Under the pieces are notes generated by a model. The model saw only the letters and a list, made by a program, of their open reading frames with translations, was not told the origin of the DNA and searched no databases. Below, piece by piece: positions 1 through 9,018 of a DNA stretch of 64,000 nucleotides. The translations under genes and the position numbers were made by a program. How positions within the stretch are numbered: the stretch's first letter is position 1; each line of letters opens with the position of its first letter. This DNA is from Bacteroidia bacterium (GTDB taxonomy: Bacteria > Bacteroidota > Bacteroidia > AKYH767-A > OLB10). The stretch is taken from positions 122,065 to 186,064 of the forward strand of contig JAEUTI010000096.1 in assembly GCA_016788065.1 (NCBI GenBank), written 5' to 3'.

Positions 1-1289
1 TTTCCGAAGGGCATCCCGACAAAGTAGCGGATCAGATTTCAGATGCATTAATCGATTATTTTCTGGCCTATGACCCTATGTCAAAGGTAGCTTGTGAAAC
101 CTTAGTAACAACAGGACAAGTAGTATTGGCCGGTGAGGTAAAATCAGAAGCTTACCTCGATGTTCAGGATATTGCAAGAGAAGTTATTCGTAAAATTGGT
201 TACACCAAGAGCGAGTATATGTTTGAAGCAAATTCTTGTGGTATTCTTTCAGCTATTCACGAGCAGTCACCTGATATCAATCAGGGTGTTGTTCGTCGCA
301 AGCCTGAAGAACAAGGTGCCGGAGATCAGGGAATGATGTTTGGATATGCCAACAGAGAAACTGATAACTATATGCCACTTCCATTGGAATTGGCTCACCT
401 TTTACTGCTGGAATTAGCTGCTATCAGAAAAGAAGGCAAGATCATGAAATATCTTCGTCCTGATTCAAAAAGTCAGGTAACGATTGAATACAGTGATGAC
501 CATCAGCCACGTCGCATCGACACTATTGTAATTTCAACTCAGCACGATGATTTCGGAACTGAAAAAGCTATGCAGGCTCAGATTCTGAAAGACGTTAAAA
601 CTATTCTTATTCCAAGAATCATGAAAAAGTTGCCTAAAAGAGTTCAGGCACTTTTCAACGATAAAATCACCTTCCATGTGAACCCAACCGGCAAGTTTGT
701 AATCGGCGGACCACACGGAGATACCGGCTTAACAGGCAGAAAAATCATCGTAGATACCTATGGTGGAAAAGGTGCTCATGGTGGTGGAGCTTTCTCCGGA
801 AAAGATCCTTCTAAAGTTGATCGTTCAGCAGCATATGCAACACGTCATATTGCCAAACATCTTGTAGCTGCAGGTGTATGTGACCAGGCATTGGTTCAGG
901 TTGCTTATGCAATCGGGGTTGCTCAACCGGTAGGTTTATTTGTTGATACTTATGGTACTTCTAAAGTTGCTCTTTCTGATGGAGAAATTGCTTCGGTAAT
1001 TTCTAAAATGAAAGAATTCGATATGCGTCCATATTTTATCGAACAACGTTTCAAATTGCGTACTCCGATTTATCAGGAAACTGCAGCATACGGACACATG
1101 GGACGTAAAACAGTTGAGGTAACCAAGGTATTTAATAAAGGCAAGAAAACTGAAAAGAAAATCAAGGTTAAATTATTCCCTTGGGAAGAGCTTAACCATG
1201 TAGATAAAATGAAAGCCGCCTTCGGATTATCAAAAGCCTCAGCAAATGGAACTGCTGTAAAAAAAAGTAAAAAAGCTGTTTTAGCATAA
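1..1289 (+). CDS. metK: S-adenosylmethionine synthetase (5' end outside window)
   Basis: Makes S-adenosylmethionine from methionine and ATP in the cytoplasm. The open frame is in phase from base 3 and reads [16 protein letters not shown], the N-terminal signature of the family that normally lies about a dozen residues after the start, so only a very short N-terminal piece is missing. An internal ATG at 78 falls after this motif and is not the real start. The glycine-rich catalytic segment [20 protein letters not shown] and the following [19 protein letters not shown] are intact. The C-terminus carries a lysine-rich tail (roughly the last 45 residues), making the protein longer than E. coli MetK. 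A strong hairpin terminator follows 5 bp after the stop. Identification is secure. Confidence 0.96.
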   Translation, partial: SEGHPDKVADQISDALIDYFLAYDPMSKVACETLVTTGQVVLAGEVKSEAYLDVQDIAREVIRKIGYTKSEYMFEANSCGILSAIHEQSPDINQGVVRRKPEEQGAGDQGMMFGYANRETDNYMPLPLELAHLLLLELAAIRKEGKIMKYLRPDSKSQVTIEYSDDHQPRRIDTIVISTQHDDFGTEKAMQAQILKDVKTILIPRIMKKLPKRVQALFNDKITFHVNPTGKFVIGGPHGDTGLTGRKIIVDTYGGKGAHGGGAFSGKDPSKVDRSAAYATRHIAKHLVAAGVCDQALVQVAYAIGVAQPVGLFVDTYGTSKVALSDGEIASVISKMKEFDMRPYFIEQRFKLRTPIYQETAAYGHMGRKTVEVTKVFNKGKKTEKKIKVKLFPWEELNHVDKMKAAFGLSKASANGTAVKKSKKAVLA

Positions 1290-1294
1290 ACACG

Positions 1295-1322
1295 AAAGGC
1301 CGGAAATTCACCGGCCTTTTTT
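1295..1322 (+). terminator. Rho-independent terminator of metK
   Basis: Nine-base stem AAAGGCCGG / CCGGCCTTT around a 7-base loop, running straight into a T-tract (1317-1322). It lies 5 bp after the metK stop and 6 bp before the next start codon. Confidence 0.9.
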
Positions 1323-1328
1323 CATTCT

Positions 1329-2222
1329 ATGAAGACACTGCAACCGAATACTGTAAAATGGTTTTTAATGATCAGCCTGGCGTTGATCTGGGGAAGCTCT
1401 TTTACCCTGATGAGGCGTGGACTGATCGATTTCAGCGCCCCTCAGGTTGCATCTATAAGAATGTTTGCTTCTTTCCTTTTTCTCTTTCCATTTGTAATCC
1501 GCCACCTCAAAGAAATAAAGAAAGAACACTGGAAATGGATATTTGCAACGGGTCTGCTGGGAAACGGTATTCCCGCATTTCTTTTCGCAACAGCACAAAC
1601 GCAAATTCCGGGCTTCATGGCAGGAATGCTAAACTCCCTCACTCCTGTTTTTACTCTGATCATTGGCTATTTTATTTTTAAAACCGAAACCACAATAAGC
1701 AAAGTGATGGGGGTGTTACTGGGATTGGGTGGAGCAACCGGCCTTATTCTGATATCTGCTAATGGTTCCTTTAGCGATGTGTCGTGGTACCCATTGTTAA
1801 TTGTACTTGCAACTGTAATGTATGCCTGCAGTGTATCAATCATAAAAAACAAACTTCAGGAAGTTAAGTCGATATTAATTTCCGGATTTGCCTTATTCAT
1901 TGTGGGACCTCCAACCGGAATCTATTTGTTTACCACCGACTTTATTCCGATCCTCAAATCCAACCCACATGCCTTAGCATCATTTGGCTATGTGGTCATT
2001 TTGGCCTTGTTCGGTACCGCTATTTCCATTGTCATCTTCAATAAGCTTATAAAAGTGTCGAGTGCCTTATTTGCCTCATCGGTAACCTACCTGATCCCTA
2101 TTGTTGCTATGCTGTGGGGTTTGCTGGACGGTGAAAAAATGGTCGCTTCTCACCTCATAGCACTTGCTGCAATTTTGGGTGGTGTTTATTTAATTAACAA
2201 GAAATCAACACGTCAGGCCTGA
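1329..2222 (+). CDS. EamA/DMT-family permease
   Basis: Predicted inner-membrane drug/metabolite transporter of 297 residues with about ten hydrophobic helices arranged as two EamA halves. The first half begins with the typical LALIWGSSFTLMRRGL segment, and the second half ends in ALAAILGGVYLINKKS. Family members export amino acids, metabolites or drugs; the substrate cannot be read from sequence. The ATG lies only 6 bp after the metK terminator T-tract, so there is no room for a separate promoter between them. Expression would need readthrough or a promoter inside metK. Its own terminator overlaps the stop codon. Confidence 0.9.
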   Translation: MKTLQPNTVKWFLMISLALIWGSSFTLMRRGLIDFSAPQVASIRMFASFLFLFPFVIRHLKEIKKEHWKWIFATGLLGNGIPAFLFATAQTQIPGFMAGMLNSLTPVFTLIIGYFIFKTETTISKVMGVLLGLGGATGLILISANGSFSDVSWYPLLIVLATVMYACSVSIIKNKLQEVKSILISGFALFIVGPPTGIYLFTTDFIPILKSNPHALASFGYVVILALFGTAISIVIFNKLIKVSSALFASSVTYLIPIVAMLWGLLDGEKMVASHLIALAAILGGVYLINKKSTRQA

Positions 2223-2239
2223 AATTCAGGATTTTTTTT
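2218..2239 (+). terminator. Terminator after the EamA permease
   Basis: Short hairpin CCTGA-AAT-TCAGG overlapping the stop codon, followed by A and eight T residues (2232-2239). The stem is only 5 bp but the T-tract is strong. Confidence 0.65.
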
Positions 2240-2247
2240 GCGGGTGC

Positions 2248-2279
2248 TTGGGAATTGTAATAAAGGTTTCGTACATTTG
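2248..2279 (+). promoter_or_regulatory. Bacteroidota-type promoter for rplU-rpmA
   Basis: TACATTTG at 2272-2279 matches the TAnnTTTG -7 consensus, with TTG at 2248-2250, 21 bases upstream. Transcription should start near 2286, leaving a leader of about 40 nt before rplU. Confidence 0.75.
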
Positions 2280-2325
2280 CATCCCCTATATAAAAACCAG
2301 AGAGTCATAATTAATATCTATCAAA

Positions 2326-2637
2326 ATGTACGCAATAGTAACCATCGCAGGACAGCAAATGAAAGTAACTGAAAACCAATCGGTTATCGTTCACAGACTG
2401 GATGCAAAAGAGGGTGATAAAGTTGAATTCAACCAGGTATTACTGGTGGATAATGGTGGAAAAGCCAAAATCGGAACACCTGTATTAAGTGGCGCAACAG
2501 TTTCTGCTACCGTTCTTAATCATTTAAAAGGCGATAAAGTAATCGTTTTCAAAAAGAAAAGAAGAAAAGGGTACCAGAAATCAAATGGTCACAGACAACA
2601 ATTCACCAAAATTCAGATCAGCGGAATTTCTGCTTAA
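2326..2637 (+). CDS. rplU: 50S ribosomal protein L21
   Basis: Large-subunit ribosomal protein of 103 residues that binds 23S rRNA. It starts MYAIVTIAGQQMKV and contains the conserved basic segment FKKKRRKGYQKSNGHRQQ (about residues 75-92), followed by the typical C-terminus KIQISGI. Length is normal for the family. It is followed 31 bp later by rpmA in the usual L21-L27 order, under one promoter upstream. No Shine-Dalgarno sequence is visible, as expected in this phylum. Confidence 0.97.
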   Translation: MYAIVTIAGQQMKVTENQSVIVHRLDAKEGDKVEFNQVLLVDNGGKAKIGTPVLSGATVSATVLNHLKGDKVIVFKKKRRKGYQKSNGHRQQFTKIQISGISA

Positions 2638-2668
2638 TTCATTAATAACCAGATAATACAACAATAAA

Positions 2669-2926
2669 ATGGCACACAAAAAAGGGGTCGGTAGTTCCAA
2701 AAACGGTAGGGAATCACACAGTAAAAGACTCGGAATCAAAATATTCGGTGGTCAAATGGCTATTGCCGGCAATATCATTGTTCGTCAAAGAGGAACCAAA
2801 CACCACCCTGCTGAAGGAGTTGGAATTGGTAAAGACCACACCCTGTTCGCACTTCGTGAAGGTGTTGTTACTTTCAGAAAAAGAACTGATGAAAAATCAT
2901 ATGTTTCTGTATTGCCAGTTGAGTAA
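2669..2926 (+). CDS. rpmA: 50S ribosomal protein L27
   Basis: Ribosomal protein L27 of 85 residues. Its N-terminus [16 protein letters not shown] reaches towards the peptidyl-transferase centre in bacterial ribosomes. No N-terminal propeptide of the Firmicutes type is present, so the mature N-terminus follows Met removal. The core [20 protein letters not shown] and the RQRGTKHHP motif are intact. It is co-transcribed with rplU and ended by a strong bidirectional terminator. Confidence 0.97.
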   Translation: MAHKKGVGSSKNGRESHSKRLGIKIFGGQMAIAGNIIVRQRGTKHHPAEGVGIGKDHTLFALREGVVTFRKRTDEKSYVSVLPVE

Positions 2927-2942
2927 TTTCAGAATCACCAAT

Positions 2943-2974
2943 AAAAAAGGCTGCACCAAAATGCAGCCTTTTTT
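2943..2974 (+). terminator. Bidirectional terminator between rpmA and the DUF2461 gene
   Basis: Thirteen-base stem AAAAAAGGCTGCA / TGCAGCCTTTTTT with loop CCAAAA. The A-run on one side and T-run on the other let it work for rpmA on the plus strand and for the convergent minus-strand gene. Confidence 0.88.
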
Positions 2975-2988
2975 ATTGGACTTAACTT

Positions 2989-3648
2989 TTAGTCCTGTGC
3001 CACATTAAGAAATTGGAGAAAGGGCAACATTTCCTTATAAGCTTTCGCCGCGTCTTTTGTGAATGTGGGAACCACTAAATCCTTATCATTTATAGCAGCA
3101 GTCACGGTAAAACTCGTTTGACGGAGATAATCGATCGCAGGATTTTCAGCATCGTAACCTTTAGGCGTAGTTTTAAGCCTGGAATCCGACAATTCACCGA
3201 AGCGGTTTTTAAAAGTTTTACCTTTTACAATCTTCTCAAAGTCCTTTAAATTATAATCGATTTCCTGTCGGATGGCTTTCAAAACAGGTGCTTCCGGCAT
3301 CCAGCAGCCTCCGGCCAGAAAACTATTCCCGGGCTCAATCTGAATATAATATCCTGCTTTCGAACTTTTCTTCCCTCCTTCTACAAAGTAGGCACCGAAG
3401 TTAGTCTTGTATGGAGCTTTATTTTTTGAAAATCTCACATCCCGGTAAATCCTAAAAACACAATCTTTAACCTTCAAATCCTTAAGTTTACTATTCTCTT
3501 TTACCAGAAGAGGGAGAAGTGATTCTACAAACTTTTCGAAATCTGCTTTAGCATCCTCATATTTGCTTCGGTTGACTTCAAACCATTCACGGTTGTTATT
3601 TTTTTTAATCGCTTTTAAAAAATCAAGAGTTCTTTTGGTGATCATCAT
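2989..3648 (-). CDS. DUF2461 / TIGR02453 family protein
   Basis: Cytoplasmic protein of 219 residues matching the TIGR02453/DUF2461 family. The N-terminal LKAIKKNNNREWFEVNR and the central FRIYRDVRFSKNKAPYKTNF are the recognisable conserved blocks. The biochemical function of the family is unknown. There is no signal peptide or membrane segment. It sits 15 bp downstream of the purine nucleoside phosphorylase gene on the same strand and is probably co-transcribed with it, though nothing shows a functional link. Two adjacent ATG codons occur at the start and the first was chosen. Confidence 0.9.
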   Translation of the reverse strand: MMITKRTLDFLKAIKKNNNREWFEVNRSKYEDAKADFEKFVESLLPLLVKENSKLKDLKVKDCVFRIYRDVRFSKNKAPYKTNFGAYFVEGGKKSSKAGYYIQIEPGNSFLAGGCWMPEAPVLKAIRQEIDYNLKDFEKIVKGKTFKNRFGELSDSRLKTTPKGYDAENPAIDYLRQTSFTVTAAINDKDLVVPTFTKDAAKAYKEMLPFLQFLNVAQD

Positions 3649-3663
3649 TTCAGATTTTAAATT

Positions 3664-4479
3664 TTATAATTCTGCCACTGTCTGTACAATTAATTTCGTC
3701 AATACCGGTTCAGCAGTTGCTGCAACTTCAATTATTTCAGCCAATGAAACCGGATGCAAATTATCAGGGTCACAAACATCAGTGATCACAGAAATAGCTG
3801 CGCAAGGTAAACCAATATGATTGGCTACAATCACTTCAGGAACGGTTGACATCCCCACCACATCAGCACCAATAATTCGCAGGTATCGGTATTCTGCCCG
3901 GGTCTCCAAATTGGGACCGGATACTGCCGCATAAATGCCTTGATGGATTTTGATCTGATGTTTTGCAGCAACATCTGTGAGCACACGATTCATCTGCTGA
4001 TCATAAGGCCTTCCCATATCCGGAAAACGCGGCCCCTCTTCATCCTTGTTTGAACCAATCAAAGGGTTTCCCGGCAACAAATTAATATGATCATCCAACA
4101 ACATCAGATCACCCTTTTGATAAATCGGATTCAAAGCACCGGAAGCATTTGATACCATTAACTTTTGTACGCCCAAATGCTTCATTAACCTCACCGGAAA
4201 AGTCACTTCTTTCATGGAGTAACCTTCATAAAAGTGAAACCTGCCAACCATTGCAACCACTTCCACTCCATTCAGTTTTCCAAAAATCAATCGGCCTTTA
4301 TGCGACTCTACAGTTGAAGTTACCATTCCCGGAATCTGCTCATACGTGATGCTGATGGTCTCATCTATTTCTTTGGCCAGTCCACCCAAACCGGTTCCTA
4401 AAATAATCGCAACAACCGGCTTTACTTTTAATTGGCGTTCCAGAAAATGAACAGCTTCGTGAATTGGATCAATTACCAT
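3664..4479 (-). CDS. punA: Purine-nucleoside phosphorylase (trimeric PNP family)
   Basis: Phosphorolysis of purine nucleosides to free base and ribose-1-phosphate, for purine salvage in the cytoplasm. At 271 residues it has all PNP-I blocks: LGTGLGGLA (26-34), R80 and H82 for phosphate, SNASGALNP, SGPNLETRAEYR with E192, and GADVVGMSTVPEV with M210 and S211. Compared with human PNP the offset is constant at nine residues (E201, M219). The residue matching human N243, which contacts the purine 6-position, is therefore D234 here, within VITDVC. That change bears on base specificity. It forms a two-gene unit with the DUF2461 gene downstream and is divergent from serS. Confidence 0.93.
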   Translation of the reverse strand: MVIDPIHEAVHFLERQLKVKPVVAIILGTGLGGLAKEIDETISITYEQIPGMVTSTVESHKGRLIFGKLNGVEVVAMVGRFHFYEGYSMKEVTFPVRLMKHLGVQKLMVSNASGALNPIYQKGDLMLLDDHINLLPGNPLIGSNKDEEGPRFPDMGRPYDQQMNRVLTDVAAKHQIKIHQGIYAAVSGPNLETRAEYRYLRIIGADVVGMSTVPEVIVANHIGLPCAAISVITDVCDPDNLHPVSLAEIIEVAATAEPVLTKLIVQTVAEL

Positions 4480-4586
4480 GAATTCAAATTAAGGGTGCTA
4501 AATTACAGAACACGGGTGAAAAATTGGTCATTTACAAAAGTGCATCCCTATTAATTGGAACGTTTACAACTTCTTCCTAATAACCA

Positions 4587-4617
4587 TTGTCCTCCTGTTT
4601 AGTTAATATTACCTTTG
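4587..4617 (+). promoter_or_regulatory. Bacteroidota-type promoter for serS
   Basis: TTG at 4587-4589, 20-base spacer, then TACCTTTG at 4610-4617, a full match to the TAnnTTTG -7 element. The start of transcription near 4624 lies just upstream of the ATG at 4635, which rules out an upstream TTG as the serS start. Confidence 0.8.
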
Positions 4618-4634
4618 TAGTCAAACTTCATATT

Positions 4635-5909
4635 ATGTTACAAATTAATGTCATCAGAGATCAGAAAGAGGAAGTAATCGCCCGTTTGGGAATCAAAAAT
4701 TTTCCTGCAAAAGAATTGATAGATAATGTATTAGAAATCGACAGCCAACGACGCACCACTCAATCGGAACTCGATAACCTGTTGGCTGCTCAAAATACCC
4801 TTGCAAAGCAGGTTGGCGATCTGTTTAAATCGGGCAAACAAGCTGAAGCAAATGACCTTAAAAACAAGAGCACTGCTTTAAAAGAAGAAAGCAAATTATT
4901 AGGAGACCGATTGACGGAATTGGAAAAACAAATGAATGACATTTTGTACCGTATTCCAAACCTTCCATCAGCTGTGGTTCCCGCAGGCAAAACACCTGAA
5001 GATAATGAAATCGTTTTTCAGTCGATATCCACACTTCCTGATCCGGGACCGGATGCACTTCCACACTGGGAGCTTGCTGCCAAATATGATTTGATCGATT
5101 TTGAACTTGGAGTAAAACTTACCGGTGCAGGATTTCCTGTCTACAAAGGTAAATGCGCGAAACTGCAACGTGCTTTGATCAATTTCTTCCTTAACCGTGC
5201 TTCAGAAGCCGGATATCTGGAAGTGCAACCACCGATTATGGTAAATGAAGATTCCGGTTTTGGTACAGGACAGCTTCCTGATAAAGAAGGCCAGATGTAT
5301 CATGTTGGAATCGATAATTTATATCTGATCCCTACAGCTGAAGTTCCTGTCACCAACATATTCAGAGATGAAATTCTGAAAAGTGAAGATTTACCGGTTA
5401 AAATGACTGCCTACACTCCGTGTTTTAGAAGAGAGGCCGGTTCTTATGGTAAAGATGTAAGAGGTCTGAACCGCTTACACCAATTCGATAAAGTTGAAAT
5501 TGTTCAGGTGGCCAATCCCTCCAATTCCTACCAGATACTTGAAGAAATGCGAAATTACGTTGCCGGATTAATAGGGGAATTGGGCCTTCCTTACCGTACT
5601 TTAAAATTGTGTGGCGGAGATATGAGTTTTGCTTCAGCTTTGACTTATGATATGGAAGTTTGGTCGGCTGCACAGAAAAGATGGTTAGAGGTTAGCTCTG
5701 TTTCGAACTTTGAAACCTTCCAGTCGAATCGTTTAAAACTACGTTATCGTGAAGGAAGCAACAAACCTCAACTGGCGCATACACTAAATGGCAGTGCTCT
5801 GGCGTTACCTAGAATTGTGGCTGCATTACTTGAAAATAATCAGACACCGGAAGGCATTCGTATTCCATCGGTGCTGGTTCCATATACCGGATTTGATTTA
5901 ATAAACTGA
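4635..5909 (+). CDS. serS: Seryl-tRNA synthetase
   Basis: Charges tRNA-Ser with serine. The 424-residue protein begins MLQINVIRDQKEEV; an in-frame upstream TTG at 4587 coincides with the promoter's -33 element and is rejected. Residues about 30-105 form the long antiparallel coiled-coil arm that binds the tRNA long variable loop. The class II catalytic core follows: motif 2 around FRREAGSYGKDVRGLNRLHQF and motif 3 around LNGSALALPRIVAALLEN, with the serine-binding TAEVPVTN segment. Length and motif order are standard. The downstream TPR gene overlaps its stop codon (TGATG). Confidence 0.97.
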   Translation: MLQINVIRDQKEEVIARLGIKNFPAKELIDNVLEIDSQRRTTQSELDNLLAAQNTLAKQVGDLFKSGKQAEANDLKNKSTALKEESKLLGDRLTELEKQMNDILYRIPNLPSAVVPAGKTPEDNEIVFQSISTLPDPGPDALPHWELAAKYDLIDFELGVKLTGAGFPVYKGKCAKLQRALINFFLNRASEAGYLEVQPPIMVNEDSGFGTGQLPDKEGQMYHVGIDNLYLIPTAEVPVTNIFRDEILKSEDLPVKMTAYTPCFRREAGSYGKDVRGLNRLHQFDKVEIVQVANPSNSYQILEEMRNYVAGLIGELGLPYRTLKLCGGDMSFASALTYDMEVWSAAQKRWLEVSSVSNFETFQSNRLKLRYREGSNKPQLAHTLNGSALALPRIVAALLENNQTPEGIRIPSVLVPYTGFDLIN

Positions 5910-7762
5910 TGCTTGTAAAAAATAGTCTGTTGGTATTATTGCTTTTACTGCTTTCGGCAGGAAAGTTATCAGCGCAGCAAAGCGATGCAGATCTCGCATT
6001 GCAGTATGCATCTACCGGCGACTATGAAAAAGCAGTTGTTTATTTTGAGAAGTGGTACAACCGCGACCCTTACTCTGCTTACCCTCAATATCTGGCTTGT
6101 TTAACCAGTTTAAAGGATTTTGAAAAAGCAGAAAAACTTGTTAAGAAACAAATCAAAAAGCAACAGGTTAATGCAACATTACAGGTTGACTTGGGTGGAA
6201 TTTATGAATTACAGGGAAAGCAATCCGTTGCGGATGATATCTACCGAAAAGCTATTAAATCCCTCTTCCCTGATATCCAGCAAATATTGAATCTGGGAAA
6301 CAAATTTATTGAAATAAGAAAACTCGATTTTGCAGAGCAAACCTTTTTGCAAGGGCGACAACTCACCGATGCCAACTATCCATTTAGTTTCGAGCTGGCT
6401 GATGTTTATGCGCAAAAACAATTGCCCCAAAAAATGGTGGATGAATATCTTGGGGTATTGGAATACAATCAGCAATACCTTCAAAATGTGCAGGCTATTT
6501 TACAGAATAAAATTGCATTTGATCTTGAAGGAGGACTTTCACAAATAATCAGAACTTCATTATTGAGGAAGATTCAAAAATCTAGTGAATCGACCATTTA
6601 TACGGAGCTTCTTTACTGGTTGCTGCTGCAGGAAAAAGATTTCGAATCGGCTTTAATTCAAGCAAAGGCACTAGATAAACGCAACGACGAAAATGGATCC
6701 CGATTGATGGCTTTGGGTAATTTGTGTGTGTCGAATCAGGAATACAAAACTGCAGAAGATTGCTACACTTACATTCTGCAAAAAGGTAAATCGAATCAGA
6801 ATTACATTTCTGCCCGGATGCAATTAATCCATTCCAGAGATCAGCAAATTACCATTTCCGGCAACTATGATCCGGAAGCAATTAAAAAGCTGGAGTCTGA
6901 TTATGAAACTGCAATTACAGAACTTGGGAAAAATCAAATCACAGCACCGTTGATCAGCGATTATGCACACCTCAAAGCTTTCCATCTGGGCAAAACTGAA
7001 GAAGCTATTGCATTGCTTGAAGAAACAATTGCCATGCCCGGAATTGCGCCGCAGTTCTCGGCGAAATGTAAACTGGAACTAGGTGATATTCTGATTTTGA
7101 CCGGCGAAATGTGGGATGCTTCTTTGTATTACTCGCAGGTCGATAAAGATTTTAAAAATGATGCCATTGGAAGGGAAGCAAAATTCAAGAATGCCCGACT
7201 TTCCTTTTACATGGGCGAATTTGAATGGGCAGGTGCTCAGCTGAATGTATTGAAAGCTGCCACATCACAATTAATTTCCAATGATGCCATGTCGCTAGGT
7301 TTGCTGATTATGGATAATCTCGGATTAGACAGTATTACCGAACCTTTGCTCATGTACTCGAGAGCCGATTTATATGAATTCTGCAACCGGAATGATCAAT
7401 CAATGGCTACCTTAGATTCAATTCTGACACTTTTTCCAGCACATTCCCTAACTGATGAAATTTGGTTCAAGCAAGCCGGTATTTTTGTAAAAAAGGGGAA
7501 TTATGCAGATGCATCCAAATTATACATGAACATCGTGGAAACGTACCCGGATGACATTCTTGCTGATGATGCTTTGTACCGGTTGGCAGATCTTACCGAA
7601 AATAAATTAAAGGATAAGGAAAAAGCGAAAACGTTATATGAGCTATTGTTGACCAAGTTCCCCGGATCTTTGTATGCAGTTGATGCCCGCAAAAAATTCC
7701 GCATGCTCCGTGGCGACAGTCAGTTTCAGAACAATGCCCCTATTCTGCAGGAAAAACTTTAA
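5909..7762 (+). CDS. Exported TPR-repeat protein
   Basis: A 617-residue protein with a clear Sec signal peptide (MLVKNSLLVLLLLLLSAG, cleavage near SAQQ) followed by tetratricopeptide-like helical repeats along nearly its whole length. The repeats include ALQYASTGDYEKAVVYFEKW near the N-terminus and YADASKLYMNIVETYPDDIL near the C-terminus. Its location is periplasmic or on the periplasmic face of a membrane; no lipobox or membrane helix is visible. It starts on the last base of the serS stop codon, so translation is probably coupled. TPR proteins of this kind are protein-interaction scaffolds; no specific partner can be named. Confidence 0.85.
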   Translation: MLVKNSLLVLLLLLLSAGKLSAQQSDADLALQYASTGDYEKAVVYFEKWYNRDPYSAYPQYLACLTSLKDFEKAEKLVKKQIKKQQVNATLQVDLGGIYELQGKQSVADDIYRKAIKSLFPDIQQILNLGNKFIEIRKLDFAEQTFLQGRQLTDANYPFSFELADVYAQKQLPQKMVDEYLGVLEYNQQYLQNVQAILQNKIAFDLEGGLSQIIRTSLLRKIQKSSESTIYTELLYWLLLQEKDFESALIQAKALDKRNDENGSRLMALGNLCVSNQEYKTAEDCYTYILQKGKSNQNYISARMQLIHSRDQQITISGNYDPEAIKKLESDYETAITELGKNQITAPLISDYAHLKAFHLGKTEEAIALLEETIAMPGIAPQFSAKCKLELGDILILTGEMWDASLYYSQVDKDFKNDAIGREAKFKNARLSFYMGEFEWAGAQLNVLKAATSQLISNDAMSLGLLIMDNLGLDSITEPLLMYSRADLYEFCNRNDQSMATLDSILTLFPAHSLTDEIWFKQAGIFVKKGNYADASKLYMNIVETYPDDILADDALYRLADLTENKLKDKEKAKTLYELLLTKFPGSLYAVDARKKFRMLRGDSQFQNNAPILQEKL

Positions 7763-7785
7763 TTCTGAATTAGTGAAGTGAAAAT

Positions 7786-7809
7786 CAATCATTTTTCCTG
7801 ATTGTTTTT
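7786..7809 (+). terminator. Possible weak terminator after serS-TPR
   Basis: Six-base stem CAATCA / TGATTG with a seven-base loop, followed by five T residues. It is AT-rich and weak, and it sits 23 bp after the TPR stop. Confidence 0.45.
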
Positions 7810-7857
7810 CGAACTTGCAAAAACAATTCTTATCTTTCGTCTCAAATAAGTATTAGC

Positions 7858-8160
7858 ATGATAATTTACAATGTCACCGTAAACATTGAAAATGATGTTC
7901 ACGATGAATGGCTTAAATGGATGAAAGAAGAACACATTCCGGAAGTTGTTCAGAAAGGGAAATTCCTGGAAGGCAAAATAATGAAAATACTAACTGCCGA
8001 TGATTCCGAAGGCACTTCCTATGCTATTCAATACACGGCAGCAACTATGGGTGACTACGAAAAATACCGGGATGAATTTGCTCCGGCCCTTCAACAAGAA
8101 GCTCTTAAAAGATATAAAGATAAATTTGTTGCCTTCAGGACATTATTACAGGTTGTCTGA
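7858..8160 (+). CDS. DUF4286 family protein
   Basis: Small cytoplasmic protein of 100 residues matching DUF4286, a Bacteroidota family with a ferredoxin-like fold similar to EthD/dimeric alpha-beta barrel proteins. The family signature MIIYNVTVNIENDVHDEWLK opens the protein, and a central HIPEV motif and a C-terminal helix RYKDKFVAFRTLL follow. Its function is unknown. It is the first gene of an apparent unit with the DUF1571/LysM protein (9 bp later) and rsmA (overlapping). No signal peptide is present. Confidence 0.85.
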   Translation: MIIYNVTVNIENDVHDEWLKWMKEEHIPEVVQKGKFLEGKIMKILTADDSEGTSYAIQYTAATMGDYEKYRDEFAPALQQEALKRYKDKFVAFRTLLQVV

Positions 8161-8169
8161 TTTGGAACC

Positions 8170-9018
8170 ATGAAAGTAAAGCTGCTGTTTCTCTTTTTAT
8201 TTTTACATCCGCTGCTTTCGAGTGCGCAAGGAACAACTGAAGCAGTTTCCATTTACAACAAAATGATGACTGCCATGCAACAGGTGCATTCCAGCTCATT
8301 TATTCTTGAAACAGAAGAGCGAATTTTTGGAGAAACGAAACATGCACGTTACATAGTCAAGCTGCAGGTTCATCCGTATCAGGTTTATGCCTATTCCATA
8401 ACCCCTAATCCTGGCGCCGAAGCATTATATCTCGAAGGAAAAAACAACGGGAAAATTCTGATCAACCCGAATAAATTTCCATTCATCAATCTAAGTTTAA
8501 GTCCTAACAGCATGTTACTCCGTAAAAACCATCAATACACGATGTTGCAGATGGGGTTTTCATATGTGCATGAATTGCTGGCTGCTTATCATAAAATTGA
8601 GGGTCCTGATTTTCTTAAAAGACTTAAAGATGGTGGTGATATCAATTTCCAAAACAGAAATTATCATGTCCTGGAAATTAACAATCCGGAATATGCTATT
8701 ATCAACTACAAGGTTCTTAAAGGTGAAACGGTAACATCTATTGCAAAAAAACTACACATTAACGATCATATTGTTTTGGAGTTAAATCCATCCATTGGTG
8801 ATTACAGCGATGTTGATGCCAATGAAATTATTAAAGTACCTTCAAGTTTTGCAAAAAAAATAGTATTGTATGTTGACCAGAAAACATTTCTCCCTTATGT
8901 TCAAATAACTTATGACGACAAAGGATTGTATGGCCGGGTTATTATGTCTTCATTTGTATTGAATCCTGCCTTTGGTCCACTCGACTTCTCACGCAACAAC
9001 CCTAAATACCACTTCTGA
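8170..9018 (+). CDS. Exported DUF1571 protein with an inserted LysM domain
   Basis: A 282-residue protein with an N-terminal signal peptide ending near LLSSAQG. Residues about 25-180 match the DUF1571 family (periplasmic, beta-rich, related to lipoprotein-carrier folds). At about 184-235 a LysM-type module appears, YKVLKGETVTSIAKKLHIND with a following LNPSIG, after which the DUF1571 chain resumes with KIVLYVDQKTFLPYVQITYD. LysM modules bind peptidoglycan, so the protein is probably held at the cell wall in the periplasm. The downstream rsmA start codon overlaps its stop codon (TGATG), which implies coupled expression, but no functional link is evident. Confidence 0.8.
   Translation: MKVKLLFLFLFLHPLLSSAQGTTEAVSIYNKMMTAMQQVHSSSFILETEERIFGETKHARYIVKLQVHPYQVYAYSITPNPGAEALYLEGKNNGKILINPNKFPFINLSLSPNSMLLRKNHQYTMLQMGFSYVHELLAAYHKIEGPDFLKRLKDGGDINFQNRNYHVLEINNPEYAIINYKVLKGETVTSIAKKLHINDHIVLELNPSIGDYSDVDANEIIKVPSSFAKKIVLYVDQKTFLPYVQITYDDKGLYGRVIMSSFVLNPAFGPLDFSRNNPKYHF

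Noticed and set aside
4587-4634. Longer serS starting at an upstream TTG
   Set aside because: The TTG is the -33 element of the promoter and the extension passes through the -7 box; the ATG at 4635 gives the standard N-terminus.
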